From assembly GCF_002904335.1 (NCBI RefSeq), contig NZ_PPHF01000170.1, positions 1 through 56,347 on the forward strand: a stretch of DNA of 56,347 nucleotides, read 5' to 3'. Numbering within the stretch: position 1 is the stretch's first letter; the number at the start of each line of letters is the position of its first letter. This DNA is from Amycolatopsis sp. CA-126428 (lineage in GTDB: Bacteria > Actinomycetota > Actinomycetes > Mycobacteriales > Pseudonocardiaceae). Positions 40,273 through 50,662 of the stretch are shown piece after piece. Below the pieces are notes generated by a model. It worked only from the letters and a program-made list of their open reading frames with translations. It did no database searches and was not told the DNA's origin. A program made the position numbers and the translations under genes.

Positions 40273-40800
40273 GTGGTGCGACCGTCCCAACCCGTGCTGA
40301 ACACCGTCGGCACGCTCGCCCGGCTCGGGCTGGCGGCCGTCTGGCTCGTTTCCGGCGCGCTCAAGCTGGCGGATCCCGGTCAGACGCTGATCGCCGTGCA
40401 GGCGTACGAGGTGCTGCCGGACGCACTCGAAGACGTGGTGGCCATCGCGCTGCCGCTCGTGGAACTCGTGCTCGGGCTGCTGCTGCTCGCGGGCCTGGCG
40501 ACCCGGTGGGCCGCCGCGGCCGCGCTGGGGCTGCTCGTCGTGCTCATCGCCGGGATCGCCCAGTCCTGGGCGCGCGGCCTGAGCATCGACTGCGGGTGCT
40601 TCGGCGGCGGCGGCCAGGTGGCGGCGGGGCAGACCGAGTACCCGCAGGAGATCCTCCGCGACACGGGGTTCGCGCTGCTCGCCGGCTGGCTGCTGGCGCG
40701 TCCGCGCACCTGGCTGTCACTCGACGGCTGGCTGGCGCGAGGTCGCGGGAACTCGGGCGAACCCGGGCACGACTACTCGGGTATCGCGGAAGGGAACTGA
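40273..40800 (+). CDS. MauE/DoxX-family redox-associated membrane protein
   Basis: A 175-aa protein with four helices. DCGCFG (Cys107, Cys109) after the third helix is the MauE/DoxX redox signature. In this family the protein passes electrons across the membrane to a periplasmic-side thiol oxidoreductase. The next gene is exactly such an oxidoreductase (6-bp gap), so the pair likely forms a thiol-disulfide relay. GTG 40273; GTG 40276 is possible too. Confidence 0.85.
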   Translation: MVRPSQPVLNTVGTLARLGLAAVWLVSGALKLADPGQTLIAVQAYEVLPDALEDVVAIALPLVELVLGLLLLAGLATRWAAAAALGLLVVLIAGIAQSWARGLSIDCGCFGGGGQVAAGQTEYPQEILRDTGFALLAGWLLARPRTWLSLDGWLARGRGNSGEPGHDYSGIAEGN

Positions 40801-40806
40801 TACACA

Positions 40807-41613
40807 GTGGGTGGAGCTGAGCGGACCGCACGGAAGCGCCGTCAGGCGGCGCAGGCCGGTTCGAACGTGGTCGCGCAGGCCAGGGGCGCGTCCGGCGACC
40901 GGCGGAAGGTGATCATCGGGGTCGCCGCCGTGGTCGTCGTGGCCTTGCTGGTGATCGGCGGCGTGATCTGGACGATCTCGGACCGGAACAAGACCGAGGG
41001 CCAGGTGATCAACCCCGGCGCGTCGACCAGCGCGCCGGCGGGCGATGTCACCCAGAAGCGTGACGGCGTGGTCGCCATCGTGGGCAAGACCGGCGCCAAG
41101 GCCTCGATCGACGTCTACGCCGACTTCCTCTGCCCGATCTGCGGCGAGTTCGAGAAGCAGTACAAGAGCCAGATCGAGCAGGCGATCAACGACGGCAAGC
41201 TGCAGGTGCGCTACCACATGGTGCCGCTGCTCAACGAGCGGTCCAGCCCGCCGGGCTACTCGCTCGACTCGGCGAACGCGGCGCTGGCCGCCGCCAACGC
41301 CGGCAAGTTCCTCCAGTTCCACGACGCGCTGTTCGCCAGCCAGCCCGAAGAGGGCAAGCGCGGCTACGACAAGGCGCAGCTGATCGAGCTCGGCAAGAAC
41401 GTCGGCATCACCGACCCGGAGTTCGCCCAGACCGTCAACGCCGGTACCTACGACCAGCAGCTGAACGCCGCGTTCCAGCAGATCGAAAACGACCCGAAGC
41501 TGGCGCAGGACTTCGGCGGCGGGCAGCGCGGGTTCGGCACGCCGACGGTCACCGCGAACGGCTCGATCGTGTCCTGGCAGGACCCGAACTGGCTCAAGAA
41601 GGTCCTCGGCTGA
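40807..41613 (+). CDS. membrane-anchored DsbA-like thioredoxin-fold protein
   Basis: A 268-aa protein with a basic cytoplasmic tail, one anchor helix (35-57) and an outer thioredoxin fold. The active site is CPIC at 109-112 in DFLCPICGEFEKQ, the cis-Pro loop GFGTPTV is near the C-terminus. The family (thioredoxin_4, DsbA-like) makes or isomerises disulfides in exported proteins; its redox partner is probably the MauE-like protein upstream. GTG 40807. Confidence 0.9.
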   Translation: MGGAERTARKRRQAAQAGSNVVAQARGASGDRRKVIIGVAAVVVVALLVIGGVIWTISDRNKTEGQVINPGASTSAPAGDVTQKRDGVVAIVGKTGAKASIDVYADFLCPICGEFEKQYKSQIEQAINDGKLQVRYHMVPLLNERSSPPGYSLDSANAALAAANAGKFLQFHDALFASQPEEGKRGYDKAQLIELGKNVGITDPEFAQTVNAGTYDQQLNAAFQQIENDPKLAQDFGGGQRGFGTPTVTANGSIVSWQDPNWLKKVLG

Positions 41614-41722
41614 CTCCGGCAATTCGCCCACCCGGGTACGGACGTTGGACTACGCTGATTCCCGCACCAGGGGAACCGGGGATGCCGGGCGCACGTCGCA
41701 CCTCCGGTGACAGGGAGGGCCA

Positions 41723-42067
41723 GTGGACGGTTCGGGGTTTCACGTCGATGAGGGCGCGTACACGCGGTACGCGCGCGAAGTCGACCCGCTCGGGGAAGAC
41801 GTCAAGGGGGCCGCGGAGCGGCACGTCGGCCCGCACGTGACGCTCGGCGGCCACGGCTTTTCGGAGATGGGCGGCGAGTCCGGCTTCTCCGGCGCCTACA
41901 GCGGCCGGATGCGCGCGCTGCAGGAGAAGATGCACCGCGTCGGCGGCGGCTGGGGGCAGGTCGGCGAAGCCGCCCGGCAGACCGACCGCAACTACGCGGC
42001 GGTCGAGGGCGAGCACGGCGACGTCGTCCGGCGGCTCGGTGGCGATCTGGGGCAGGGCGACGCGTGA
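41723..42067 (+). CDS. ESX/WXG100-like small secreted-type protein
   Basis: A 114-aa helical protein with the helix-turn-helix profile and size of ESX partners, but without a canonical WxG; the closest is GGGWGQVG in the likely turn. Position, length and the downstream NlpC/P60 gene suggest a type VII secretion substrate or effector partner. GTG 41723 with GGAGG 4 nt upstream. Stop overlaps the next gene (GTGA). No secretion machinery genes lie in the window. Confidence 0.6.
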   Translation: MDGSGFHVDEGAYTRYAREVDPLGEDVKGAAERHVGPHVTLGGHGFSEMGGESGFSGAYSGRMRALQEKMHRVGGGWGQVGEAARQTDRNYAAVEGEHGDVVRRLGGDLGQGDA

Positions 42068-43197
42068 CCGAGCACACCGACCAGCTCGTCCGGCACCACC
42101 TGGACACGACGAACCAGTTCGCGCAGAAGCTGCGCCACGACCCGGCGGCCATCGGCGGCGCGCGGGACGCGCACGTCGCGCTGCAGACGTCGGTGGGCCG
42201 CACCCGCGATGTCGCGTCCGAGCAGCGCGTTTCGCTGGCTTCGGCCAGTTCCGGCTCGACGACCGACCGCGCCACGGCGACGTCACAGAGCCTGGAGAAG
42301 GAGGTCCAGGACCTCCTCGACGAGAGCGCCGAGATCGAGAAGGCCGTCGCGGAGGCGGCCGAGACCCTGCACGTCGGCGAGATCAAGAACGACCAGGTCC
42401 GCGACCGGATCATCAAGGAGATCGCGGCGTCGATGAAGGCGCTGGAAGCGGTGAAGACCATCCAGCCGCCGGAGAGCCGCGGCGCCGCTTCGCGCGACAT
42501 CCTGATGAAGCTGCAGACGAAGATCAGCCAGCTCACCGGGCAGGCGGCGACGTTCAGCGAGCAGACGATCAACGACCTGACCGCCATCGGCACCCGCCTC
42601 GGTGGCGAGGAGCAGACGACGTCGTCGTCTTCGGCCTCCGCTCCCTCGACCAAGGTCGGATCGTCGTTCAACAGCAACAGCGGGTACTCCGGCGGTTCGA
42701 ACGGCGGAGGCGGCGGCGGGGGAGGTGGGGGCGGCGGTGGCGGCGGTGGCGCCGTCCACAAACCGCGGCTGCCGGTGGCGATCCCGCCGCAGCCCGGCAG
42801 CGGCGTCGCGATCAACCTGCCCGGCGGCAGGCAGGTGATGGCGCCGAACGAAACCGCGGCGAAGGCCGTGCGCAACGCGCTTTCCCAGCTCGGCGTGCCG
42901 TACGTGTGGGGCGGCACCGCCCGCGGCGTCGGCCTCGACTGCAGCGGGCTGACCATGACGTCGTACCAGGACGCGGGCATGCAGCTGCCGCGGACGGCGG
43001 CGCAGCAGACGGTCGGGGCCGAGGTGCCCTCGATCGACCAGCTGCTGCCCGGCGACCTCGTGGTGTGGTCCGGGCACGTGGCGATGGTGATCGGCGACGG
43101 CCAGATGATCGAGGCGGGCGACCCGGTGCAGATCAGCAAGATCCGCACCACGAACGCGGGGCAGTCGTTCATCGGCTTCTACCGGCCTACGGGGTGA
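42064..43197 (+). CDS. NlpC/P60 cell-wall peptidase with long helical N-terminus
   Basis: A 377-aa protein. Residues 1-180 are helical and charged, like the N-terminal part of ESX-exported effectors. A linker with a run of 16 glycines (214-229) joins the NlpC/P60 domain (about 262-375) with Cys293 in LDCSGLT and His338 in WSGHVAMV. Such enzymes cut gamma-D-Glu-diaminopimelate bonds. No signal peptide is seen, so export by type VII secretion with the preceding ESX-like partner is the likely route. GTG 42064 is coupled to that partner. Confidence 0.85.
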   Translation: MTEHTDQLVRHHLDTTNQFAQKLRHDPAAIGGARDAHVALQTSVGRTRDVASEQRVSLASASSGSTTDRATATSQSLEKEVQDLLDESAEIEKAVAEAAETLHVGEIKNDQVRDRIIKEIAASMKALEAVKTIQPPESRGAASRDILMKLQTKISQLTGQAATFSEQTINDLTAIGTRLGGEEQTTSSSSASAPSTKVGSSFNSNSGYSGGSNGGGGGGGGGGGGGGGGAVHKPRLPVAIPPQPGSGVAINLPGGRQVMAPNETAAKAVRNALSQLGVPYVWGGTARGVGLDCSGLTMTSYQDAGMQLPRTAAQQTVGAEVPSIDQLLPGDLVVWSGHVAMVIGDGQMIEAGDPVQISKIRTTNAGQSFIGFYRPTG

Positions 43198-43200
43198 GCT

Positions 43201-43584
43201 GTGGCTGAATTCGACATCGACCTGGCGTCCGCGCGGATCGCCGAACAGGCCTCGCGCGCGGGCGAGGAGGTGTCCGCACGCCTGGCCCGCTCGGGTCCGG
43301 TGGTGGGCAAGGCCGCGTCCGACGGGATCGAAGTCCAGGTGGCGCCGGGCGGGTTGCTGACCGGCGTGTCGATCCACCGCTCGGAGCTGCGGCACGGGTC
43401 CGCGGTGCTCGCCGACCGGATCTTCGAGCTGGCCCAGCGCGCGACCCGCCGCGCGGGCGACCGGATGTACCACGCGCTGTCGCCCGTCGTCGACCGCGAA
43501 CAGCTGGAAACCCTGGGCTACGAGCCGATTCCGGACGACGACCCGGACGCCGAGACCTACTCCTACGGTGGGGGACCGCGGTGA
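43201..43584 (+). CDS. YbaB/EbfC-like protein 1
   Basis: A 127-aa protein with the core EVQVAPGGLLTGVSIHRSELR and a helical tail, resembling the YbaB/EbfC fold but diverged. It ends in an acidic Asp-rich segment. GTG 43201, 3 bp after the NlpC/P60 stop. Such YbaB-like proteins are frequently encoded beside ESX-related genes in actinobacteria; they may be chaperones or nucleoid-type proteins. Overlaps the next gene by GTGA. Confidence 0.7.
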   Translation: MAEFDIDLASARIAEQASRAGEEVSARLARSGPVVGKAASDGIEVQVAPGGLLTGVSIHRSELRHGSAVLADRIFELAQRATRRAGDRMYHALSPVVDREQLETLGYEPIPDDDPDAETYSYGGGPR

Positions 43585-44078
43585 TCACGACCCGCCAGCT
43601 GATCGCCCAGGCCCGCGCCCGCGAAGAAGCCATGGCCCGCGTGGAGGAACTGCTCGCGTCGGCGTCGGGCACGGCCCACGACCTCGACGGCCAGGTCGAG
43701 GTGACGGTCGACGCCCGCGGAAAGCTCCTGCGGCTGTGGCTGGCCCCCTCGGCGGTCGATCTGGGCGAGCGCCTGGGGCCGTTGGTGGTGGAGATCGCCC
43801 AGGCGGCGATGCGCGAGGCGACCCAGGACGGCTACAACAAGGTGGCCTTGCTGCTCGGCGAGGACATGACGGCGATGATCGAGCAGATGACCGGCATGCC
43901 GGCCCCGGCCCGCGCCGAGGACGACGACCCGGGCATGACGGTCGAGGAGTTCCAACGGCAGCGGGCCGAGCGGCTGGGGGCTTCTTCGCCTTCGTCACCG
44001 GAGCCCGCTGCCGGTGTTGACGACGAGGACGCGTATTGGGAGTCCTTCGACCCGGCTTCGCTGCGCTCGGATCGGTGA
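43581..44078 (+). CDS. YbaB/EbfC-like protein 2
   Basis: A 165-aa protein. GQVEVTVDARGKLLRLWLAPSA is the YbaB-like strand pair, followed by a helical region and an acidic tail (DDEDAYWESFDP). Second of a tandem pair, coupled to the first by overlap; the two may form a heterodimer. Last gene of the four-gene cassette. Confidence 0.72.
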   Translation: MITTRQLIAQARAREEAMARVEELLASASGTAHDLDGQVEVTVDARGKLLRLWLAPSAVDLGERLGPLVVEIAQAAMREATQDGYNKVALLLGEDMTAMIEQMTGMPAPARAEDDDPGMTVEEFQRQRAERLGASSPSSPEPAAGVDDEDAYWESFDPASLRSDR

Positions 44079-44323
44079 CTCTCTTCGTGTTATCGTGAAG
44101 CCGTCCCTTGAGGGCGGCGGTCTGCGTGGAGGACCGCGACGGCATTGGCGGAAACGGCTCCGGCGCCACACCGCGGACAATGCCGAGGGTGTGGTGCACC
44201 CGCTTCACGCGAACCCGAACTCGTCCATTGTTCGTCGTGACCCTGCGCGGGCCGGAACGCGGAGATGGATCACGGGTGCCTTCTTCTCGTCGCCGGGTGC
44301 GAAAGCCGAAGAGCCCGAAGTAG
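44079..44323. other. 245-bp gap, no gene supported
   Basis: Lies between the YbaB-like pair and the convergent DinB-like gene. A plus-strand frame (44108-44323) would encode a basic 71-aa peptide ending RRRVRKPKSPK, but has no SD and its start is unclear. TTATCGT near 44090 could be a -10. I see no terminator hairpin of note. Confidence 0.4.
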
Positions 44324-44815
44324 TCAGCCGAGCTGGGCGGTGGAGTTCGCGCCGTCCAGGGATTCGCGGATGATGTCCGCGTGGCCGGCGTGCTGGGCCG
44401 TCTCGTGGATCAGGTGCAGGATGATCCGGCGGGCCGACCAGAACCGGGGTTCCGGGGGTGACCACGGCGTCGTCGGCAGCTGCACCTCGACGTCCAGTGA
44501 AGGCAGCGAAGCCACGTACTCGTCCGTCGCCGCGGCGGCCTCCGCGTAAGCCGTGAGCCAGTGGGACAGCGTCTCGCTCATCGCGTACTGGTCCGTGTCC
44601 AGCATGCCGTCCGGCAGGGATCCGTCGGCCGTGCGCAGGATCCGGAGCCACAGGCGCTCGCCCGTGGCCAGGTGGCGGATCAAGCCGCCGAGGGTCAGGT
44701 CGCTGACCGTCGTGCGCTTGGCCGCGTCGGCGTCCGAGAGGTCGCGGGCCGGGATCAGCAAGCGCTTGCGGACTTCGGCCAGGAGGCCCAGGAGGTCTTC
44801 GTGTTCTCGGGTCAT
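44324..44815 (-). CDS. DinB-like / DUF664 metal-binding protein
   Basis: A 163-aa four-helix protein. The metal-binding histidines of the DinB fold are visible: GGLIRHLATGE and HLIHETAQHAGHADIIRE. Members include mycothiol- or bacillithiol-dependent transferases; substrate not evident. ATG 44815 is preferred over GTG 44821, since the family starts at MTREHEDLL. Confidence 0.82.
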   Translation of the reverse strand: MTREHEDLLGLLAEVRKRLLIPARDLSDADAAKRTTVSDLTLGGLIRHLATGERLWLRILRTADGSLPDGMLDTDQYAMSETLSHWLTAYAEAAAATDEYVASLPSLDVEVQLPTTPWSPPEPRFWSARRIILHLIHETAQHAGHADIIRESLDGANSTAQLG

Positions 44816-44883
44816 GAGCACACCGTAGGACCGAATCAGGCCAGTTCCCGACCGGAAGTGCCATCCCGCTGAGCGGCAACCGA

Positions 44884-44927
44884 GTTCCCGTAGAGGTCTG
44901 GACCAACCGGGAACGGCTATGTATTAA
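44884..44927 (+). promoter_or_regulatory. promoter and nested dyad upstream of the GH3 gene
   Basis: GTTCCCG (44884-44890) and CGGGAAC (44908-44914) flank a co-centred inner palindrome GGTCTGGACC (44895-44904). The inner site in context matches about 12 of 16 positions of the DasR-responsive element (ACTGGTCTAGACCACT). TATTAA at 44922-44927 is a good -10, putting the dyad over the -35 region, a repressing position. Confidence 0.55.
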
Positions 44928-44968
44928 TTCAAGGCGTGAATTTTGGTCTCTCGACGAGGAGGACCCGG

Positions 44969-46798
<1,830 letters not shown>

Positions 46799-46826
46799 TC
46801 CCCGTCCCCCACGGAAAGGTCCGCCC

Positions 46827-48098
46827 ATGAGATCCCGCCGTCCGCTGATCCGGATCCTGGCGTTCTTCGCCGCCTGCCTCGGGCTGAGCCTGGGTGGCCC
46901 GCCCGTGCAGGCCGCCACCCCGTTCAAGGTCCTGGCGTTCTACAGCGGCACGTACGACGCCGCGCACATCAGCTTCGAGAAGGAAGCGAACGTCTGGTTC
47001 CCGCAGCAGGCGGCGGCCAACGGGTTCACCTACACCGCGACGACCAACTGGAACCAGCTCACCACCCTCACCCCGGACCAGTACCAGGTGGTGCTGTTCC
47101 TCGACGACCAGCCGCAGTCGCAGGCGCAGTTCCAGGGCTTCCAGCGGTACATGCAGGCGGGCGGCGGGTTCTTCGGCTTCCACGTCACCGCCTACAACGA
47201 CAGCTCGACGCCGTTCTACGCGAACTGGTTCCACAACGACTTCCTCGGCACCGGCCGGTTCACGTCGAACACGTGGGGCCCGACCCCGGAGACCCTGAAG
47301 ATCGAGAACCGCACGCACCCGTCGACGGCGAACCTGCCGGCGACGATCCGGTCGTCGACGTCGGAGTGGTACGCCTGGCAGAACGACCTGCGCCAGAACG
47401 GCAACATCACCGTCCTGGCGTCGATGGACCAGGGCACCTTCCCGATCGGCACCGACCCGAACCAGACCTGGTACAGCGGCTACTACCCGATCGCGTGGAC
47501 GAACAAGAACTACAAGATGCTCTACGCCAACTTCGGCCACAACGCGATGAACTACGAGACGAACACGGCGCTGTCGTCGACGTTCGAGAGCGCCGACCAG
47601 AACCGGTTCGTGCTCGACGGGCTCAAGTGGCTCGGCGGCGGCTCGACCGGGCCGACCGACCCGGGCACGATCGACCCCGCGGCGTTCTACGCGGTGACGA
47701 ACAAGGCGTCCGGCAAGTGCGTCGACGCCCGCGCGGCCGGCAGCGCCAACGGCACGGTGATCCAGCAGTACACCTGCAACGGCACCGCGGCCCAGCAGTA
47801 CCAGTTCGCCCCGACCAGCGGCGGCTACGACCGGATCAACAACCGGACGAACACGGCCGAGGTCATCGACGTCACCGACGTCTCGACCGCGGACAACGCC
47901 GGGCTGCAGCTGTGGTCCTACAGCGGCGGCGGCAACCAGCAGTGGCAGCCGGTCTCCGAAGGTGGCGGCTACTACCACTTCGCCGCCCGCCACAGCGGCA
48001 AGTGCCTGACCGTGCCGGGCTCGTCGACGGCGGACAGCGTCCAGCTGGTCCAGGCGGCCTGCAGCGGCAGCGCCGCTCAGTCGTTCAAGGTCGGCTAG
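46827..48098 (+). CDS. secreted ThuA-like protein with ricin-type lectin domain
   Basis: A 423-aa exported protein: signal peptide to about residue 29, a ThuA-like domain (about 33-270; FKVLAFYSGTYDAAHISFEKEANVWF, GGGFFGFHVTA) and a C-terminal ricin B/CBM13 domain (about 290-423) with repeated Q-W/QYQF motifs and paired cysteines. ThuA-like proteins are linked to sugar utilisation; the lectin part would hold the protein on a polysaccharide. Operon with the GH3 enzyme implies joint work on plant or microbial glycans. ATG 46827 has GGAAAGG upstream. Confidence 0.9.
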   Translation: MRSRRPLIRILAFFAACLGLSLGGPPVQAATPFKVLAFYSGTYDAAHISFEKEANVWFPQQAAANGFTYTATTNWNQLTTLTPDQYQVVLFLDDQPQSQAQFQGFQRYMQAGGGFFGFHVTAYNDSSTPFYANWFHNDFLGTGRFTSNTWGPTPETLKIENRTHPSTANLPATIRSSTSEWYAWQNDLRQNGNITVLASMDQGTFPIGTDPNQTWYSGYYPIAWTNKNYKMLYANFGHNAMNYETNTALSSTFESADQNRFVLDGLKWLGGGSTGPTDPGTIDPAAFYAVTNKASGKCVDARAAGSANGTVIQQYTCNGTAAQQYQFAPTSGGYDRINNRTNTAEVIDVTDVSTADNAGLQLWSYSGGGNQQWQPVSEGGGYYHFAARHSGKCLTVPGSSTADSVQLVQAACSGSAAQSFKVG

Positions 48099-48100
48099 CG

Positions 48101-48148
48101 GGTCGTGAGTGTTTAGGCGGGTTCTAACCCGCCTAAACACTCACGACC
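48101..48148. terminator. 23-bp perfect hairpin, GTGAGTG family copy C, between convergent genes
   Basis: Stem 48101-48123 with 48126-48148, perfect, loop CT. The GTGAGTG edges and GGGTT/AACCC tip match copies A and B; the CT loop means it lies in the opposite orientation. It separates the ThuA gene from parC, whose stop is 2 bp beyond the stem. Likely bidirectional terminator. Confidence 0.75.
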
Positions 48149-48149
48149 G

Positions 48150-50633
48150 TCAGCCGCGTTCGATGAGGTGGCCCACCACGTCCGGGCCCGGGTGGGCGTG
48201 GCCCGAGCCGTCGCGGCGGACGTCGATCTCCGGGAGCTCCACCGGGTCGCCGTTGCGGGCCGCGCCCGCCGGGCGTGGGCCGATCCACGCCACCCGCAGC
48301 TCCGTCTCGCCCTTGAGGAACCGCTGCGCCCGGACGCCGCCCGTGGCGCGGCCCTTGGCCGGGTACTCGCTGAACGGTGTCACCTTCACGCTCTGGCCCG
48401 TCGCGGTGATCACCATCGGCTCGCCGTGCTCGTCGTCGTCCGTGCGGACGGCGCCGAAGAACACCACCGAGCCCGAACCCACGTTGATGCCCGCCATGCC
48501 GCCGCCCTTGAGACCCTGCGGGCGGACCAGGGACGCCGGGTACTTCAGCAGCGACGCCTCCGACGACACGAACGCCAGCGTCTCCGAGCCGTCCGTCAGC
48601 CACGTTGCGCCGACGACCTCGTCGCCGTCCTTCAACGAGATCACTTCGAACTCGTCCGAGCGGACCGGCCACTCCGGTGAACAGATCTTCACGACGCCGG
48701 CCTTCGTGCCGAGCGCCAGGCCCGGCGAGGCCGCCGCCTGCTCGCCCAGCGGCGCGATCCCGACGACCGTCTCGCCCTTCTCCAGCGGCACCAGTTCCTT
48801 CGCCGCCATGCCGCCGCGCAGCGAGACCGTGCCGGCCTGCTCCGGCAGCACCGGCAGCGGCAGCACGTCGGTCTTGAACGCCCGGCCGCGGCTGGTCACC
48901 AGCAGCACCTGCCCGCGCGCGGTCGTGTGGACCAGGGCCGCCACCGCGTCGTGCTTCACGCGGCCGTTGCGGCGCCGCGTCTCCGTCGCTTCCTCCGACT
49001 CGGCCGCGGTGCGCGCCACCAGCCCGGTCGCCGACAGGATCACCTGGCACGGGTCGTCCGCGACTTCGAGGGGCCCGGACGGCTTCGACGCGGCTAGGAC
49101 CTCCTTCAGGTCGCCGTCGATCAGCGCGGTGCGGCGCTCGGTCGTGAAGTCCTTCGCGACCTTCGCCAGCTCCGCCGAGACGAGCTTCTTCAGCACCGAC
49201 TCGTCGTCGAGGATCTTGGTCAGCTCCGCGATCTCCTCGCGCAGCCGCTCCTGCTCCGACTCCAGCTCCAGCCGGTCGTACTTCGTGAGGCGGCGCAGCG
49301 GCGTGTCCAGGATGTACGTCGCCTGGATCTCCGACAGCTTGAAGCGCGTCATCAGGCCGTCCTTCGCGGCCTGCGCGTTCTCGCTTTCGCGGATGAGCTT
49401 GATCACCTTGTCGATGTTCAGCAGCGCGATCAGCAGGCCGTCGACCAGGTGCAGGCGCTCTTCGCGCTTGCGGCGCCGGTACTTCGTGCGCCGCGTGACG
49501 ACGTCGTAGCGGTGGCGGAGGAAGACCTCCAGGAGTTCCTTCAGGCCCAGGGTCTGCGGCTGGCCGTCGACGAGGACCAGGTTGTTGATGCCGAACGACT
49601 GCTCCAGCGGCGTCAGCCGGTAGAGGTCGGCCAGCAGCGCCTGCGGGTTGACGCCGACCTTGCACTCGATGACCAGCCGCGTGCCGTTCTCGCGGTCGGT
49701 GAGGTCCTTGACGTCGGCGATGCCGGTGAGCCGCTTGGACTTGTTGACCTCGTCGGTGATCTTCTCGATCACCTTCTCCGGGCCGACGCCGTAGGGCAGC
49801 TCGGTGACGGTGATCGCCTGCCGCCCGCGGCTGCCCTCCAGGGGGCCGGTCTCGACGCTCGCGCGCATCCGGACCACGCCGCGGCCGGTCTCGTAGGCGC
49901 GGCGGACCTCGTCGAGGCCCAGCAGCTTGCCGCCGGTCGGCAGGTCGGGGCCGGGCACGAACTCCATCAGCTTGTCGAGCGTCGCGGACGGGTGCGTGAT
50001 CAGCCACCGCGCCGCGGCGACGACCTCGCCGAGGTTGTGCGGGATCATGTTGGTCGCCATCCCGACCGCGATCCCGGACGTGCCGTTGACCAGCAGGTTC
50101 GGGAACGCCGCGGGCAGCACGGACGGCTCCTCGAGCGAACCGTCGTAGTTCGGCCGGAAGTCGACGGTGTCCTCGCCGAGCTCGCCGACCAGCTGCATCG
50201 CCTCCGGCGACATCCGTGCTTCGGTGTACCGGCTGGCGGCCGGGCCGTCGTCGGGGGAGCCGAAGTTGCCGTGACCGTCGATCAGCGGGACGTTCAGCGA
50301 GAAGTCCTGCGCCAGCCGCACCATCGCGTCGTAGATCGCGACGTCGCCGTGCGGGTGGTACTTGCCCATCACGTCACCGACCACGCGCGACGACTTCACG
50401 TACGCGTGCGTCGGGCGGTAGCCGTTCTCGTTCATCGAGTACAGGATCCGGCGGTGCACCGGCTTGAGCCCGTCCCGCGCGTCCGGCAGGGCGCGCGAGT
50501 GGATGACCGAATACGCGTACTCCAGGTAGGAGTCTTCGATCTCGGTCTTCAGCGGGTTCTCGAAGACCTGCGCCCCGGCGGCGTCGAACGCGCTCGGATC
50601 GACCTTGGTGGTGGTGCCCTTGCGGCGTGCCAC
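48150..50633 (-). CDS. parC: DNA topoisomerase IV subunit A (ParC)
   Basis: An 827-aa type II topoisomerase A subunit. The catalytic Tyr is Tyr136 in AASRYTEARMS; the winged-helix entry KYHPHGD begins at 91. In the quinolone pocket Val98 and Asp102 align with E. coli GyrA Ser83 and Asp87. The C-terminal region lacks a recognisable GyrA box (QRRGGKG), so ParC is favoured over GyrA. GTG 50633 with AAGGAG 7 nt upstream. It follows parE by 29 bp in one operon and decatenates daughter chromosomes. Confidence 0.92.
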   Translation of the reverse strand: MARRKGTTTKVDPSAFDAAGAQVFENPLKTEIEDSYLEYAYSVIHSRALPDARDGLKPVHRRILYSMNENGYRPTHAYVKSSRVVGDVMGKYHPHGDVAIYDAMVRLAQDFSLNVPLIDGHGNFGSPDDGPAASRYTEARMSPEAMQLVGELGEDTVDFRPNYDGSLEEPSVLPAAFPNLLVNGTSGIAVGMATNMIPHNLGEVVAAARWLITHPSATLDKLMEFVPGPDLPTGGKLLGLDEVRRAYETGRGVVRMRASVETGPLEGSRGRQAITVTELPYGVGPEKVIEKITDEVNKSKRLTGIADVKDLTDRENGTRLVIECKVGVNPQALLADLYRLTPLEQSFGINNLVLVDGQPQTLGLKELLEVFLRHRYDVVTRRTKYRRRKREERLHLVDGLLIALLNIDKVIKLIRESENAQAAKDGLMTRFKLSEIQATYILDTPLRRLTKYDRLELESEQERLREEIAELTKILDDESVLKKLVSAELAKVAKDFTTERRTALIDGDLKEVLAASKPSGPLEVADDPCQVILSATGLVARTAAESEEATETRRRNGRVKHDAVAALVHTTARGQVLLVTSRGRAFKTDVLPLPVLPEQAGTVSLRGGMAAKELVPLEKGETVVGIAPLGEQAAASPGLALGTKAGVVKICSPEWPVRSDEFEVISLKDGDEVVGATWLTDGSETLAFVSSEASLLKYPASLVRPQGLKGGGMAGINVGSGSVVFFGAVRTDDDEHGEPMVITATGQSVKVTPFSEYPAKGRATGGVRAQRFLKGETELRVAWIGPRPAGAARNGDPVELPEIDVRRDGSGHAHPGPDVVGHLIERG

Positions 50634-50662
50634 GGCAGAACTCCTTGGTAGCTATGAAAAAC

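Noticed and set aside
44108..44323. A 71-aa basic peptide gene between the YbaB-like pair and the DinB-like gene
   Set aside because: No SD or plausible promoter, and codon bias is weaker than in neighbours; kept only as a note in the gap entry.
44936..44968. GTG 44936 as the GH3 start
   Set aside because: It has no SD, while ATG 44969 has GAGGAGG at 6 nt and begins a normal signal peptide.
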